The position numbers and the translations under genes are program-made. DNA of 64,000 nt from Nissolia schottii (lineage: Eukaryota > Streptophyta > Magnoliopsida > Fabales > Fabaceae): contig QANU01098975.1 in the NCBI GenBank assembly GCA_003254905.1, positions 403,194-467,193 of the forward strand, in the 5' to 3' direction. This document shows positions 36,972 to 46,716 of this stretch, one piece after another. The notes beneath the pieces were generated by a model that was not told the DNA's origin, did no database searches, and saw nothing but the letters and a program-made list of their open reading frames with translations. Each line of letters starts with the position of its first letter. Within the stretch, counting starts at the first letter, position 1.

Positions 36972-39765
36972 TTACAAGTCATTAGCAACTACTCTCTGTG
37001 TTCTTTTGATAGCTCTGACCCTGACACCATGCTTGAAGTTGAGAAGTATGGCATAGTCGAGTTCTATGGGGTTTTCCATAGTTGGTGAATGCCGAAACAC
37101 GTAGTTCCTGTATAGATGAACCAGAGCAAGCTTGAGCATTTGTAGAGAATATTTCTGCCCTATGCAAATCCGTGGACCGATTCCAAACGGCAGAAAAGCA
37201 TACGGATGCCTTCGTTTCATTTCTTCACATTCGGGATTGAACCTCTCTGGTTTGAACTTTTCTGGCTCCGAAAAGTTTCTTGGATCTTTCGCTAGAACTT
37301 CTAGTGCTAACCACACCCAAGTCCCCTGCTTGTGAAGAATATAACAAAACAGAAAGTAACACTAGCACCATTAGTTTATGATCATGGAAACAAGTGGCAA
37401 GGATATGTTTTGAGCTGTTACCTTTGGAAGAAGGTAACCTCCTATCTCTACATCACTTGATGTTTCTCTTGCCACTAACGGGGAGACAGTGTAAAACCTC
37501 ATCGACTCTTTCATCACCTGCATTCATTAATTGAATGAAGCATATGTACACAAGGGTAATAATATATCTTATTAACTTGTCCCTTGCTCTCAGTTTGCTT
37601 CATATTTATGAGGATCTTGTAAACAAAACACTAGAAGCAGAAAATGAAGACATGAAACATGATTTTCTTCACAAAATTATGAAAAGCAGAAACATAAACC
37701 AAACAGACCGTCAACCTTGACTGAATTTCTTTTCAACTCACTTGATCAAGATAAGGAAAATTGTCCTGAAGATCTTGAGAAGTTGGGATCTGGTCTTTCA
37801 TACCAAATCCATCAATCTCTTGAAGCATCTTTTCCTCGACTTCCGGGTGTCCGGCAACCAAATAGACAACCGAAGACAATGTAAAGGAGGTGGTGATTGT
37901 ACCAGCAAATAGTTGCTCATAAGTAATAGCACTGATGTAATCAGGTGTGAGGACCTTTTCTGATATGGTTTTTGATTCTCTAGAATCTATAACAAGTGAC
38001 AAGAAATCCCTGGAGGTTGTTCTAGCCTTGTCTTCCATTCTCTTCTCTACAATCTTTTCAAGATAACTGCTAAGTTTGCGATTGCTGCGCTCAATTTTCC
38101 GGTCCATGGTGCCCGGTATTCTCTTAAGTATCTGCTTAAACGGCATCTGCAGTATTGGAACAAGTTGACCTACTATGATGGACAAGGAACTTGACAGATC
38201 GTTGGTAGAGTTGTAGATGTGTTGATTGATGAATTCTGATACTTCATCGATAGTGCCGGGGTTCTTGATTGAATCATCATCATCATCATCCGAAGCTGAG
38301 TAAGTTCTAGAGAGGCCAAAGTTGATTCCAAAGGTTGTCTGTCCCACCAAATCGGTTGCTAATAGGAGAGATAGTTTGGAGAAGTTGATCTCTTCTTGGG
38401 AGTCAAGATTTTGGGTAGCGGATTCTATAAAGGACTGCATTGTTGGCAGTAAACTGGATATGTATGTTGGCTGATAAAAGGACAATATGGCGTTTCTCAT
38501 GGTAGACCATTGTGTATCCCTGCATACAGAAGTTTTAAGATATTTTTGGGAACCATTTAATGTTGTTGAATCTATATCCACACAGAGGAATAATACAAGT
38601 GTGAATAATAAGAATTAACCCTCTCACAAAAGCACAAGTTCACCATGTTCACATTTTCTCTCTATAGGGTGAGACTCATACTTTTGTGAGAGAATTGACT
38701 CTTGTTGTCCACATTTGTGTTGTAAATATAACATTCTTGATCTGCATATAAATGTTATGTGTATTCATTTGGTACGTGATCAATATTGTGTTGACTCACC
38801 CCTCATTCATCATTGGATGATTATATTGAGGATATACACTCCATGATAATTTCATCCAATCGTGGATGGAACGTGAGTCATTAAGTTACCTCACATCAAA
38901 TAAGTGTATAGAACACAACTCAAGTTGGCGCTGGCTGCAGCATGACTTAAGAAAAATTATTAATCTTCTAAAATTGTTGAGAGTATGACAGATTTAAAGT
39001 CTTCAACTCATGCCAGTGGGACTAGTTCAGCACTTCAGCTTATACTGATTAAGCCACTTCACTCTCGTTGCCAACAATTTTTTTTGATATACAGATAAAT
39101 TGTGAATGAATACTAATGCAAGCCATATATAGCTAAGGCCATCTAAACTTGTGATACAGGTAGCTTCACTATAAAACTAAAAAGAGAATCAAAGGGTAAA
39201 AAATTACGAACTTGGAGAAGAAGAGACTCTTTTGGTGAATAGTTGTAGAAGAAATAGATGAGGGAACGCTTCTGTTTGGAATGTCTTTAAACTTTTTTAT
39301 TCCGACCTCTTTACAAAGCTCTGCATCTGCTATAATTATTAATGGCTGTCTCCCCATATGAAATCTGCAACATTAACAATGTTAACAATCAAAATCAGTG
39401 AGGCAGAAACAAAGCAAGTTTATTAACAATCACTTTTAATTATAAGCTTTTTGTTAATATATGTATAAAATAAAAAGGCTATATCAATTTGAATTTTTTT
39501 TTTTTAAAAAACCTGACCTGTAGATTGGGCCATATTGCCTGGCGAGGGATGAGAAAACACCAAAGCCGTACTTGGCGAGCAAGGGAAGGTGTCCTACAAG
39601 AGGCACAGGTGTTGGGCCTGGAACCTTCTTGACCTTCCAATAGGGCCCATAAAGATAACCCATAAATCCTCCAAGTAAAGCCACCACCGTGCAGAAAACT
39701 AATGCCGCTGAAGAAGAAGAAGAAGAAGAAGAAGGGAACAACCATTCCAAATCCATGGACACCAT
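36972..39765 (-). CDS. MAX1: Cytochrome P450 CYP711A (MAX1-type), tandem copy 2, 5 exons
   Basis: Second strigolactone-pathway CYP711A gene, same orientation and same intron positions as copy 1. Exons are 39518-39765, 39212-39364, 37742-38519, 37422-37517 and 36972-37325, giving 542 residues with no frame damage. The anchor segment is preceded by a serine run grown from a GAA/TTC repeat. The oxygen-binding helix reads [10 protein letters not shown], the ExxR motif is ESMR, and the haem loop [10 protein letters not shown] puts the cysteine at 479. It differs from copy 1 in three notable ways: [12 protein letters not shown] replaces the conserved [12 protein letters not shown]; a run of six aspartates follows SAS near the middle; and the C-terminus is eight residues longer (after IKRT). 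The intron 2 to exon 3 donor is CAA|GT, weaker than copy 1's CAG|GT. Upstream DNA has been rebuilt by transposons. It may have a shifted product profile or expression; this is inference. Confidence 0.95.
38621..38702. repeat. Inverted repeat in intron 2 of P450 copy 2
   Basis: CTCTCACAAAAG near 38622 pairs with CTTTTGTGAGAG near 38690, enclosing about 55 bases. Copy 1 has different sequence at the same intron site, so this is part of a copy-2-specific insert of roughly 550 bases that I could not assign to a family. Confidence 0.5.
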
Positions 39766-39921
39766 TTTTATTTTTTTCCCTTGTGTAACAAACAGTATGG
39801 TATAGATGTGTGTAAATGGGGAGACGATATTGGTTATTGAAATAGAAAATTAAGAAAGAGTGATGTGGGGGACTAGTCTAGTACCACTTAATTAGTTTGT
39901 GGTTCATCGTCAATTGAGGCT

Positions 39922-39929
39922 TATATAAA
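39922..39929 (-). promoter_or_regulatory. TATA box candidate of P450 copy 2
   Basis: On the minus strand the sequence reads TTTATATAAG about 160 bases before the start codon, a suitable distance. The MITE at 39934 begins within about ten bases upstream of it, so everything beyond the core promoter differs in arrangement from copy 1. Confidence 0.5.
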
Positions 39930-39933
39930 TGAG

Positions 39934-40156
39934 TTCTGCTACACATACACCAAAAATCATACACCATACATACACCCCGTACTTATATACATAAAGTTTG
40001 TGTTTTAACTCATGTAATGTTTGTGCACTTAATTACGTATAGTTGAGAGTATCATTTACAAGTTTGTAATGTTTGTGCACTCGTAATAATAAAATTTGTG
40101 CATTATCAATAGTGTATGTATGAGTGTATAAAATTGGGTGTAAATGTAACATTTTT
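39934..40156 (+). mobile_element. MITE copy 2, next to the core promoter of P450 copy 2
   Basis: Inverted ends TGCTACACATACACC and, from the right, TGTTACATTTACACC; both continue with similar ATNCATACACNCATACATACACC-type sequence, so the inverted ends are nearly 40 bases. Inside are ATAAAGTTTGTGTTTTAACTCAT and TGTTTGTGCACT phrases shared with the other copies. Orientation is opposite to the copies at 12810 and 41237. It is absent from the equivalent site of P450 copy 1. Confidence 0.75.
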
Positions 40157-40199
40157 GATTAATAAATCATCTTAACAAGCATTTATGTACTTTTGTTAA

Positions 40200-41236
40200 G
40201 CAAACACTAGTAATTTGTCAAGAAAATCTAATGACGGTAAATCATTCCTTGAAATTCCTGTAATAAACTTTCATTCTGTTTAGAAGTTTTTAGGAAGTGA
40301 CAAATCAAGCTCTCAATATTGTATAAACGTAAATGATGTTTGGTTAGACATGGTCGCGCACAAAGTGTATATGAAAACCACCCGTTAATTTTATTTTACT
40401 TTTTACATCTTATTTATTTGTGTAGACTTTAAAAAGTCAATGTTTGATTTTTTTTATCGTGCAGTTTTGTGTAAAATGTTGTCGCGTTATTTAACATCGC
40501 TCTCGCTCTTATATATAAAAGGCAGAAGATAAGAAGATGCTATTGATCCAGTATTTTTTTAACGTCTCATTCATCTTTGATTTGATGCCTACAGATGGAG
40601 CTACATATATAATGGCAGGAAGCTCACGTCTCTTGGTTTGAAAAAATTAACCATTTTAATACTGGTGGACAAGAGATGAGGTGAGGCTAGCTTATCGAAA
40701 AGGGAGAAAAATACTATTTTCCTTAGCAAATGAAAAGAATCAAATGTTGATCAACATGACCAAAGTAGAAGAGGGTTTTGAGCAATGGACAAAGTTAATA
40801 CTTACTACAGCAGGATTTGCTCTAAGGTCTGAGTCTTAAACATGTAATTGCATTAAATTTTAAGAGAGTTTTGTCTTTCAAGAATTCTTACCAAACTTAA
40901 AGAATATTGCTTCCACTAAAAGGATGCCTGTAGTTTCAAAAATAAAAATAAAAAATAAAAAAAATTATCGCCATGTCCATGAGAATAGGATGCATAGTGG
41001 GTGAAGTGTACCAATTCTAGTGAACATGCACCTTCAGGCTATACATAAACCCCCGCCCCCACAAAAAAAAAAAAAAAAAAAAACCCACAACTGTTGAACA
41101 CCATGCACGAATTATTTTTGCCGTCCTATGACACAGCGGTATCTTATTCCTACGAATCATCATGTTCATGTACAGACAAAATCCCATATTTTCCACTCCA
41201 AATGGCTAATGTAGATGTAGTGTGTTCAACTCCCAA
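40200..41236. repeat. Inverted copy of the P450 upstream block
   Basis: The reverse complement of this stretch is collinear with 29765-31345 (see that entry for shared phrases). It lies exactly between the two oppositely oriented MITEs at 39934-40156 and 41237-41410. A 19-base A run occurs at about 41066-41084. No gene is present. Confidence 0.85.
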
Positions 41237-41410
41237 GTGGCACAAACTTTATTTTCATGAGTGCATAAACATTACAAACTTGTAAATGATACTCTTAACT
41301 ATACGTAATTAAGTGCACAAACATTATATGAGTTAAAACACAAACTTTATGTATATAAGTACGGGGTGTATGTATGATGTATGATTTTTAGTGTATGTGT
41401 AGCAGAACTT
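41237..41410 (-). mobile_element. MITE copy 3, left end missing
   Basis: The interior and right end match the copy at 12810-13029 (CATGAGTGCATAAACATTACAAA, TTATGTATATAAGTACGGGG and GTGTATGTGTAGCAGAA, in pieces). About 60 bases of its left end are absent at the junction with the inverted block. Confidence 0.72.
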
Positions 41411-43251
41411 TTTATTAATTTCAAATGCTTTTAGAGAATATTATAAAATAATTTAAGTGAAAAATAATTATTTAATAGAATATGCATGAAGGTAAAATAA
41501 AAATAAAGAGTTGAATGTCATGAGAATATTATTTTGTAAAATCTTTTTCATAATATTGTATAGATGAAGGGATTGAAATAAATCAGTTTTGGAATCAAAT
41601 AGTGTAAACTTTTTTTCTTTGGAACTTCATGCTATATTTCAACTTGTGAATGTTATTGATGTCAAATCTAATAATAAATGTAATGTGAGTCACTACCGTA
41701 TCTCATATCAAATAAGTATAAACTATTAATAAATAATATTTGAACTCTTATAATAATACAATAACAAATAAGAAATATTCCAAAAATCATCGCAATTAAA
41801 AAGTAATTATATTTATTTCAAAATATTTAATTAAATAATTAAGAAAAGTTATTTTGTAATGCTTATCTTTATATGTTTTTTCTCAAATTTTGAATAAGGA
41901 ATTGAAAGTGATATTTATAATGATTTTTATGGAAAAAAATAGAAAAATTAAATTCTGTTATTATTAATAAATATAGGCATATCAACCATATCCTCTTGTT
42001 AATCTACGTACTTCCTGACTCAAACTTTTCAGGAGAACCCAATTCTATGTAAATTATTCTTTTTAGATAACAGTGGTCAACGGGTATTGCATTATAACCA
42101 CTGAAAAAAATGTTTTCTTTTATGATGATTCCATTTTTTTTGTACAAAGTACACACATAACCCAAAAAAACGTACTCACATGTTAGAACCATGATTTCGT
42201 CAACCTCCGGCCCAAGTGAATATCAAGCTCAGCTCTCAGCCAAAAACCCAAAATAAGGCTCTGGTTCTAGTATCTCTACAAAAGAATTGTTCCCAATTAT
42301 ACTACAGCATTAATTCAAATTTTTTTGATGAACTGATTAAATTATAGTAATATTTTTTTGTCATAACATTCATATTATTTTAACATAAATCAAGCATATT
42401 GGCATCACCCAAGAGTGCCAAAATAGAAATAAAAAATAAAAATGAAAACGAAGGTCAGTTTCTTTGTAAAAATATTATTTATACACTTAAAAAATAACCA
42501 TCTAATAACCACTAAAATAAAAAAATCAATATCTCAAAATAAAAAAAATAAACAATATCAAAACACACGTATACATAGACACGGATAAACATATTTGTTT
42601 TCTATGCATCCTAAAGTCAGGTGTGCGCGCACACACGAAAAGAGCAGGGCTGTTTTGTCTGTCGTTCATTCATTCAATTTACAACAAAGAAGGAAATAAG
42701 CGAAGAAATGTGACGGGCGTGGTCTGACGCACTAGAACAAGATAAAATCCACTTTCTCTGAAAGGTTGAAAAAATTGGAACAATCCATCAAATTATCCTA
42801 TGCAGCAGATTAAAATTACTTGGTTACTTGGATCATCTTCTCCTTCAATATCTTGCTCTTGGCGTCGCCTGCAAAATATGCAATATGCAATATAGTTACG
42901 AGCAAGGCAACGGAATAAAAATAAAAGGCAGCAGCAACGACAGAACCAATAATCATGCTATTCACATAAACATAATAAAGGATACAGATAAAAGAGCAAT
43001 ATCTGTTGGCCTCGAGCAGCAACTACCACCTTCCCCCCTTGCTGCAAATACAAAACCATTTCATATCATTCTACATCAATTTCCATCCCATATGTATGTA
43101 TGTATGTATATCGGTCATCAACAAACAAATTGGACGCCGTACCACCATGGTGCGTTGCTGCAACAGGAAAATAGTTGCAGAGGCCAAATGGAGCACACAT
43201 ACGTAAAGAAGAACAAATGTAAAACCATTTATTCACATGGTATCCAGCTAG
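41411..43251. other. End of the duplicated unit and 3' flank of HSFA2
   Basis: Direct similarity to the far-upstream region of copy 1 can be followed to about 42410. From there to 43251 is the HSFA2 3' side. On the minus strand a good acceptor (CATATTTTGCAG) at about 42870 precedes an open stretch reading DAKSKILKEKMIQVTK and a stop at 42816, which could be a spliced 3' exon of HSFA2, coding or untranslated. I could not find a convincing partner donor. Confidence 0.4.
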
Positions 43252-44402
43252 CTAGGGTTTGGAGGCAAGAAAACCCATATGATCCACAAGGTTCTGCAAG
43301 TCCTCAGACCAACCACCTTGATTTGATGTGAAATCCTCCACCGGCGCGTCAACAACTTGCGGTGGATAATCCCCAATCACTACTTCGTCCTCGGGATTCC
43401 CTCCAACCAAGTCTTCCCTCAGCAGATCCTCCCAGATTGCGTCACCCAAACTGCCCCCGCCGCCGGGAATGGGTTTCCTCTCGCTGCTCGATTCGTTATC
43501 GCAGGCAGCCGAGAAAAACGTCTCCATCCCAGACTCAATGGTCGCCAATTCCTCTTGCTCTTGCTGCAGATGGTTAGCGGTCAGCCTCCGCTTCCTGCTG
43601 ATCTCAACGCCCTGCAGCTCTCTGTTCTGGGCGTTCCTCTGCGACAAATTCTGGACGAATGATTGGTTGTTGAGTGCTTTCGCGAGGAAGGTCATCATCT
43701 GCTGCTGCTTCTTCTCCGTGCTCTGCAGCCTGTTCTCCATCGATGAAAGTTGCTCCCTCGAGTTGTGCTGCTGCTGCCTCAGCTTCACGATCTCGGCCAT
43801 CAGCACCGTCCTGTCCCTCCTCAACCGCTCAACCTCGCCTTCCAGACCGTATTCCCCCAATTCGACGCAAGCTCCGTGCTGCATCATCATGCCGTGCGAC
43901 TGCGACGACACGTTCCTCCTCCTCTTGATCGTCTTCAGAAGCTGCCTCTGCCCCGCCAGAAACCCTTCGTTCGCGAATTCCCATCGATCTGGATCTACTT
44001 TCCTAAATCCCTGTATCCATGGATCAATTTGTTAGGAATCAGTTATAACTAACATGGAGAGCAACTAACCCTAACGCCATGGATACTTACATAGGTGTTG
44101 AGCTGTCGAACGAAGCTGGAGAAGTTGTTGTGCTTGAAGTAGCGAGGCAAGATGGTGGTGGAGAACTTGTGGGAGTCCCACACGACGAAGCTGTTGCGCC
44201 CTCTGCTCCACGAAACAATGGCGTCAGTGGAGGGATCTTCCACCACATCGAACGTCTTCGTGAGGAACGGAGGCGGGCCCATCTCGTGCAGCCCCTCCAT
44301 GGGCTGCGGCGACAGGCTTGAGGAGGAGGAGGACGACGACGACGACGGAGCAGCTGCCGCACATGTTACCGTTTCCTCCTCTTTCACTCTGATTCCCTGC
44401 AT
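43252..44402 (-). CDS. HSFA2: Heat stress transcription factor, HsfA2 type (2 exons)
   Basis: Class A2 factors sustain the heat-stress response in the nucleus by binding heat shock elements. Exons are 44091-44402 and 43252-44010, giving 356 residues; the intron falls after FVRQLNTY inside the DNA-binding domain, the position conserved in plant Hsf genes. The domain starts at [15 protein letters not shown] (about 44) and continues through [21 protein letters not shown]. The oligomerisation heptads (about 160-215) contain [22 protein letters not shown] without the class B gap and end in [17 protein letters not shown] basic RKRRLT nuclear signal, acidic activator-type motifs ([11 protein letters not shown] and AIWEDLL) and the terminal export signal LVDHMGFL follow. 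The N-terminal VKEEETVT plus a ten-serine run and PQPMEGLHE, and the MGFLASKP end, are what I recall for HsfA2 rather than HsfA6b or A7. Two adjacent promoter blocks support heat control. Confidence 0.94.
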
Positions 44403-44481
44403 TTCTATTGCGCTTCTTCTGCTTGTCAGGGCTTGACTAAGACTGATTGCAGATTGTTGCCACTTTTGGAAAAGAGGGGGA

Positions 44482-44490
44482 GATATTTAA
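44482..44490 (-). promoter_or_regulatory. TATA-like motif of HSFA2
   Basis: The minus strand reads TTAAATATC about 85 bases before the start codon. It is a plausible core promoter, a few bases downstream of the heat shock elements. Confidence 0.4.
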
Positions 44491-44508
44491 CTCAGGCGGT
44501 GGGAGTTG

Positions 44509-44632
44509 GAAGATTCTAGAGGAAGGGATTTGGTAGGACTTCGTAGCTAGTTCTTGAACACTGTCAGAATGTTCTGCCATGTGTCAATCTCACGTGGCGC
44601 GTAGATATTTTTCGAAATGTTCTCGAAACTTC
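44509..44632 (-). promoter_or_regulatory. Heat shock element cluster and G-box/ABRE upstream of HSFA2
   Basis: Three groups of alternating GAA/TTC modules occur within 125 bases: GAAgaTTCtaGA at 44510-44520; TTCttGAA at 44551-44558 with GAAtgTTC at 44567-44574; and a perfect three-module TTCtcGAAacTTC at 44620-44632, preceded by another TTCGAA. A CACGTGGC core of an abscisic-acid response element or G-box lies at 44591-44598. Class A1 factors are known to induce HSFA2 through such sites, so heat-inducible and stress-hormone control is likely. Confidence 0.75.
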
Positions 44633-44838
44633 TCGACTTATCCGCTCCTTCCACTTAAAAAGCCTCACTCAAAAAAAGAGGGACGCGTGTTACTGAAATG
44701 AATGTGCTACTTACTTAGAATAACTTAAAATTTTGTTATTGTCAATTAAAGTCCAGCCGAGTGAACTTGGCTCAATGACTGAATGCCACATATCATCCAT
44801 TCACATAGTATATGTCCAAAGCCGAACGGCTTCGTCTT

Positions 44839-44880
44839 GGGCTTATTATAACAATTTAAGCCCAATCTTCAGGCCCAATA
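44839..44880 (+). promoter_or_regulatory. Three site-II-type TGGGCY motifs
   Basis: TGGGCT (44839), AAGCCCAAT (44858) and GGCCCAATA (44872) lie within 42 bases. Such clusters mark promoters of translation and mitochondrial genes in plants. They could drive a transcript to the right that includes the small frame at 45092, or simply belong to a dispersed repeat rich in GGCCCAA. Confidence 0.4.
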
Positions 44881-45091
44881 AAAAATGAATTGAACTATTG
44901 GCGACCGCATAGGAACAACAGTTCATGGAAAATTAGTTCGTTGAGCTAGAGGGGAAAAGACAAAAAAGATTGTCTTGCACTTGCACTTGCACTATTCTTA
45001 AATCATAATTTTCTCAACAACCTATATTTGTTTTTAAATCATCATTTTTAAGTCATAAATGTGAAAGAAAAGAAAAGGAAAAAAAAAAAAC

Positions 45092-45229
45092 ATGGCTTCC
45101 ATACAGTGGATTTCGAAGAGGGAGAAGGTAGAGAAAACCTTGAATAAGAAAACGCTATCCTACTCTCTTGCACATGAAAATTTCCAAATTACAGTTTATG
45201 ACGCAAGCCGGAAAGCCTGTCAATTATAG
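45092..45229 (+). CDS. Small open reading frame, 45 residues, possible first exon
   Basis: An ATG at 45092 opens a 45-residue frame (MASIQWISKREKVEKTLNKK at its start). It lies about 210 bases downstream of three site-II-type motifs. Codon use looks coding-like and an AAGGTAGAG could act as a donor within it, but I find no continuation exon and recognise no family. It may be a truncated gene or chance. Confidence 0.25.
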   Translation: MASIQWISKREKVEKTLNKKTLSYSLAHENFQITVYDASRKACQL

Positions 45230-46283
45230 ATGAAGCTTTTATTTTTTTATTTTTGTTTCAGTCTTAAATGCAGATCTTAGCAAATAATTATGAAAGAAGC
45301 TGGAATGGATAGAAAATCAGGGAAAAGAGAGCGAGTGCCAAGCTTACTTCCGTAAACAATTTGTAGATGGACAGCAAGTTGATGTTGCCATTTTTCTTTT
45401 GGGTTGTAAAACGTAACTTTTGAAAAAGAATATTCAATATATAACAAGCTGAACCTCAATTTGCAATTCCCCCCCCCCTTCTTATTAAAACCTCAAATTG
45501 CAAGTGTGATTGGGGTGACCATATGATTAAAGTGATACATATGAAATTAATGGGAGGAGCATACGTCAAGATTAACGGGTTATTAAATATGTTACTAAAT
45601 TGGGCCCATTGGCAGCAATAATATGAGGAATCAAACTTGGTTAATGCCCGGAACCGTGACATGTGACTTCCACTTTATGGGACATATGCTAGGTAGTTAA
45701 GTTAGATCCACATATTTTTTTTTTAATTCCATAAATTTTGAGATAGAGACATAGCAAGTCCCAACAGAATTAAAATGGAATGGAGCTCAGTATCAAACAT
45801 GAGGCGTGTTGGATATATGGAACTTACAAAATCAACCACCAATCAAAAAGCCCTGGCCTTGAACCCACCGAATGTCAAATCCGTTAAAGCTTAATGCAAT
45901 GCATCCATCATAATATATAAAGGAGTTTTATAAAGTTGATCTAAAAGTATAATGCTCATTATTCTGTCAAGAAAATTAAGATGTATAAATAATTAAACTA
46001 ATTTTGATTTTCAACAAAATAAAATAATATTTTATACCAAAAATTATTTTTTTTAAATAAATAAAATTCTGTACTTTGTTTCTGCGAATTGCGGTATGCA
46101 TGATTAACATTGAGGACAAAAGTCAAAGAAAAATAAATCTCAAACAAAGTCGTTGTCCATTGCACAAATAACATGTTACTTGTATTTATTTTATAGTTTA
46201 CTAACGTGGGTTGGTGGCTACAATTCTTTACACTCTCTTCTAAAGTAGTGCAGTACTTTGTAGGAGTACTTCTATGATGAAAG
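45230..46283. other. AT-rich intergenic DNA, no gene found
   Basis: Nothing beyond short frames without domains. It ends at the GAAAG target duplication of the copia element (46279-46283). Confidence 0.4.
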
Positions 46284-46716
46284 TGTGAGCAGGGGATGAA
46301 AGGAATGGCAACGCTAACTAGCAGCCTGCTGAAGCTTGAAGAAAATGAGCTGAGAAAGGTGGAAGTCTGAGGCCAAGTGACCAGAGCAGAGTTGTTGATG
46401 CAGAGTTGTTGATTCAGTTATACCTCTAGGTTGTTACTTACAGCACGTGGGATCATTGATGTTTGTATAACTATACTTAATTTCATGTAAATTTGAATGT
46501 AATTTGACTGTAATTTCAGTAGGATTCACTTTGTATGTGTGTGTGTGTATATATATATATATTGAAATCATTCTCAAAGTAGAGTAGAGAATTCATTTTA
46601 CACAATTCATCATTTGAGCGATTTCAATTTTCTCTCATTTTCTCTCATCTTTCTCTCTTTTTCTCGAGCTTTCCTGCTCTGTGTTTTCACCGGTATCATG
46701 TTGCTGAACTTTTACA
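46284..46716 (+). repeat. 5' LTR of the copia element
   Basis: Starts TGTGAGCA and ends TTTTACA. It includes a GT/AT microsatellite at about 46535-46562 that is shorter in the partner LTR. Confidence 0.9.

Noticed and set aside
43357-44436. Long plus-strand frames opposite HSFA2
   Set aside because: Shadows of the GC-rich HSFA2 coding exons on the other strand.
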